Positions 62,899-64,000 of a stretch of DNA of 64,000 nucleotides are shown piece after piece. The stretch lies in assembly GCF_047675955.1 (NCBI RefSeq), contig NC_132923.1, forward strand, positions 93,617,137 through 93,681,136, given 5' to 3'. How positions within the stretch are numbered: the first letter of the stretch is position 1; every line of letters begins with the position of its first letter. Origin of the DNA: Chlorocebus sabaeus. Lineage: Eukaryota; Chordata; Mammalia; Primates; Cercopithecidae. Made by a program: the position numbers and the translations under genes. The notes beneath the pieces were generated by a model. The model was not told the DNA's origin. It did no database searches and was given only the letters and a program-made list of their open reading frames with translations.

Positions 62899-64000
62899 CT
62901 GGTTAACAAGGAAATAACCAACTTTAAATGATGGTGTCTAATAACTGTTTTCAGAAATAATCTAGATAATCTGTTAAAAATGAAAGAATTGAGTACATGT
63001 AAATGGCATAAATGTTTTAGGTAAACTTTTTGTGTAATTTTAAATCTTAAAATTATTTTGATGCTCATTAACATCTGCATCATTTCCAGTTAAGAAAGGG
63101 TTATGATACGGGGAAATATGTTTCTAGAAATTGTGGAACTGTTCTCAGCTGTAAAATGCTCATATCTGATAGTTCAGGATTTATTGCTTCCTAGGGTTTC
63201 ACTAAAACTTAAGGTTACCAAGGATAAGAATTAGAGTTAATATATAGTTATGCCTATAAAATGTGCCACAAATATGCTATTAGTGAGAAAAAGAATAATT
63301 ATATCTAATTCAGAAGTTATTTAAAAGTAAAATTAATTCAAATTATGGACTTGAAAATGATTATGAAACAAAGTAGTAAGGAACCAGTAAGTAAGGGAGA
63401 GAGGTGTAAAGAAAGTCATGGATGTGAAGATGTAATTTTGGCAAAGAAGATTGTAAAGGAAAGATAATAATTTTGTATGAGAAAGGATCTTGTGTGGTGA
63501 ATTTTTTGTCCTGGAGTAAAATGTCTGGTTATTTAAAGAAAAAACAAGAAGAAAAAAATCTGGGACTGGATGGAAAACCCAGTCATGTTGTAAACAGACT
63601 TATTTTTTTAAGTTCTGAACAGAAATAGTACATTATATATTTTGTTGTTTGGAGAAGTGGATGAGAGTGGAACTGTTTTAAGTGGTGTTTGTTTCCAGGG
63701 TGAGTCAACTGAATCAATAGTTTGGGTTGGTTTCAGATCGGTTCCTTTAATACAGAAAAACTGTGATATGGATACAAAGTTTTAATGTTCAGGAAAGATT
63801 AGCCTTGTCCTTTAGAAAATTATATTGATTAGAATTTCTCTCAAATGAATTTAAAGTGACATTCACTTGGATTAAGTAGTAATAAAAAAGATGATATTTT
63901 CTAGTGATTTTTTAAAAATCTCAAGTAGTTTATCACTGATTGACCTTCATGTGTATAACTTGAAAACAAAATATGTGCAAGTGTTGCACTGGTTTGAAGA

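Larger units (their letters stand above)
61085..64000. mobile_element. Unidentified repeat-like block, possibly old endogenous retrovirus-like
   Basis: AT-rich sequence from about 61.1 kb to the window edge, interrupted by Alus at 62045 and 62553. It carries a ~179-bp diverged tandem duplication at its start and many stop codons. The texture recalls untranslated and decayed internal sequence of class I endogenous retroviruses, but I see no LTR, primer-binding site or intact retroviral frame. A degenerate unique region is the alternative. Confidence 0.3.

Overview
The window is primate nuclear DNA. It has roughly forty Alu fragments in 64 kb, abundant LINE-2, MIR and old LINE-1 debris, and widely spaced multi-exon genes with GT-AG introns. 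Several young AluY copies (near 29.2, 34.4, 54.7 and 57.5 kb) carry variants I associate with Old World monkey AluY lineages: an arm reading ...CCACCTCGCCCGGCT... and a 3' end reading ...GGCTTGAGCCACCG.... A macaque or baboon-like monkey is therefore a better guess than human. The gene order TIE1 - C1orf210 - TMEM125 matches the human 1p34.2 neighbourhood, here read in reverse orientation.

Layout. 1-2.98 kb: an old antisense LINE-1 broken up by Alus, downstream of TIE1. 2.98-25.2 kb (minus strand): complete TIE1, an endothelial orphan receptor tyrosine kinase. Twenty-three coding exons assemble in phase to 1138 codons plus stop, every intron is GT-AG, and there is a poly(A) signal at 2999-3004. 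25.2-40.1 kb: intergenic, with LINE-1, LINE-2, Alu and Tigger-type relics, a Z-DNA-prone tract, and a 2.7-kb LINE-2 remnant at 34.9-37.7 kb. 40.1-44.0 kb (plus): C1orf210, with a likely untranslated first exon ending at 40156 and coding exons at 42501-42519 and 42664-42986 (113 residues). 44-52.8 kb: intergenic repeats with a unique GC-rich block near 46 kb. 52.8-54.1 kb (minus), with candidate 5' exons up to about 56.5 kb: TMEM125, a 219-residue four-pass membrane protein in one coding exon. 56.7-64 kb: a degenerate short-period repeat, LINE-2, Alus, then an AT-rich block from 61.1 kb that may be old endogenous-retrovirus-like sequence and contains a diverged 179-bp tandem duplication.

The genes are separate units, not an operon. 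TIE1 partners TEK/TIE2 in angiopoietin signalling. C1orf210 and TMEM125 are small membrane proteins, with no functional link to TIE1 visible here. I see no undescribed multi-gene system. The observations most worth checking are a stopless 153-nt TIE1 intron behind a very weak donor in the kinase domain, a 50-bp minisatellite between the third EGF-like exon and the following exon, two unassigned ~200-codon ORFs in unique DNA, and the 179-bp duplication. Repeat boundaries and subfamily names are by eye; a RepeatMasker run would refine them.
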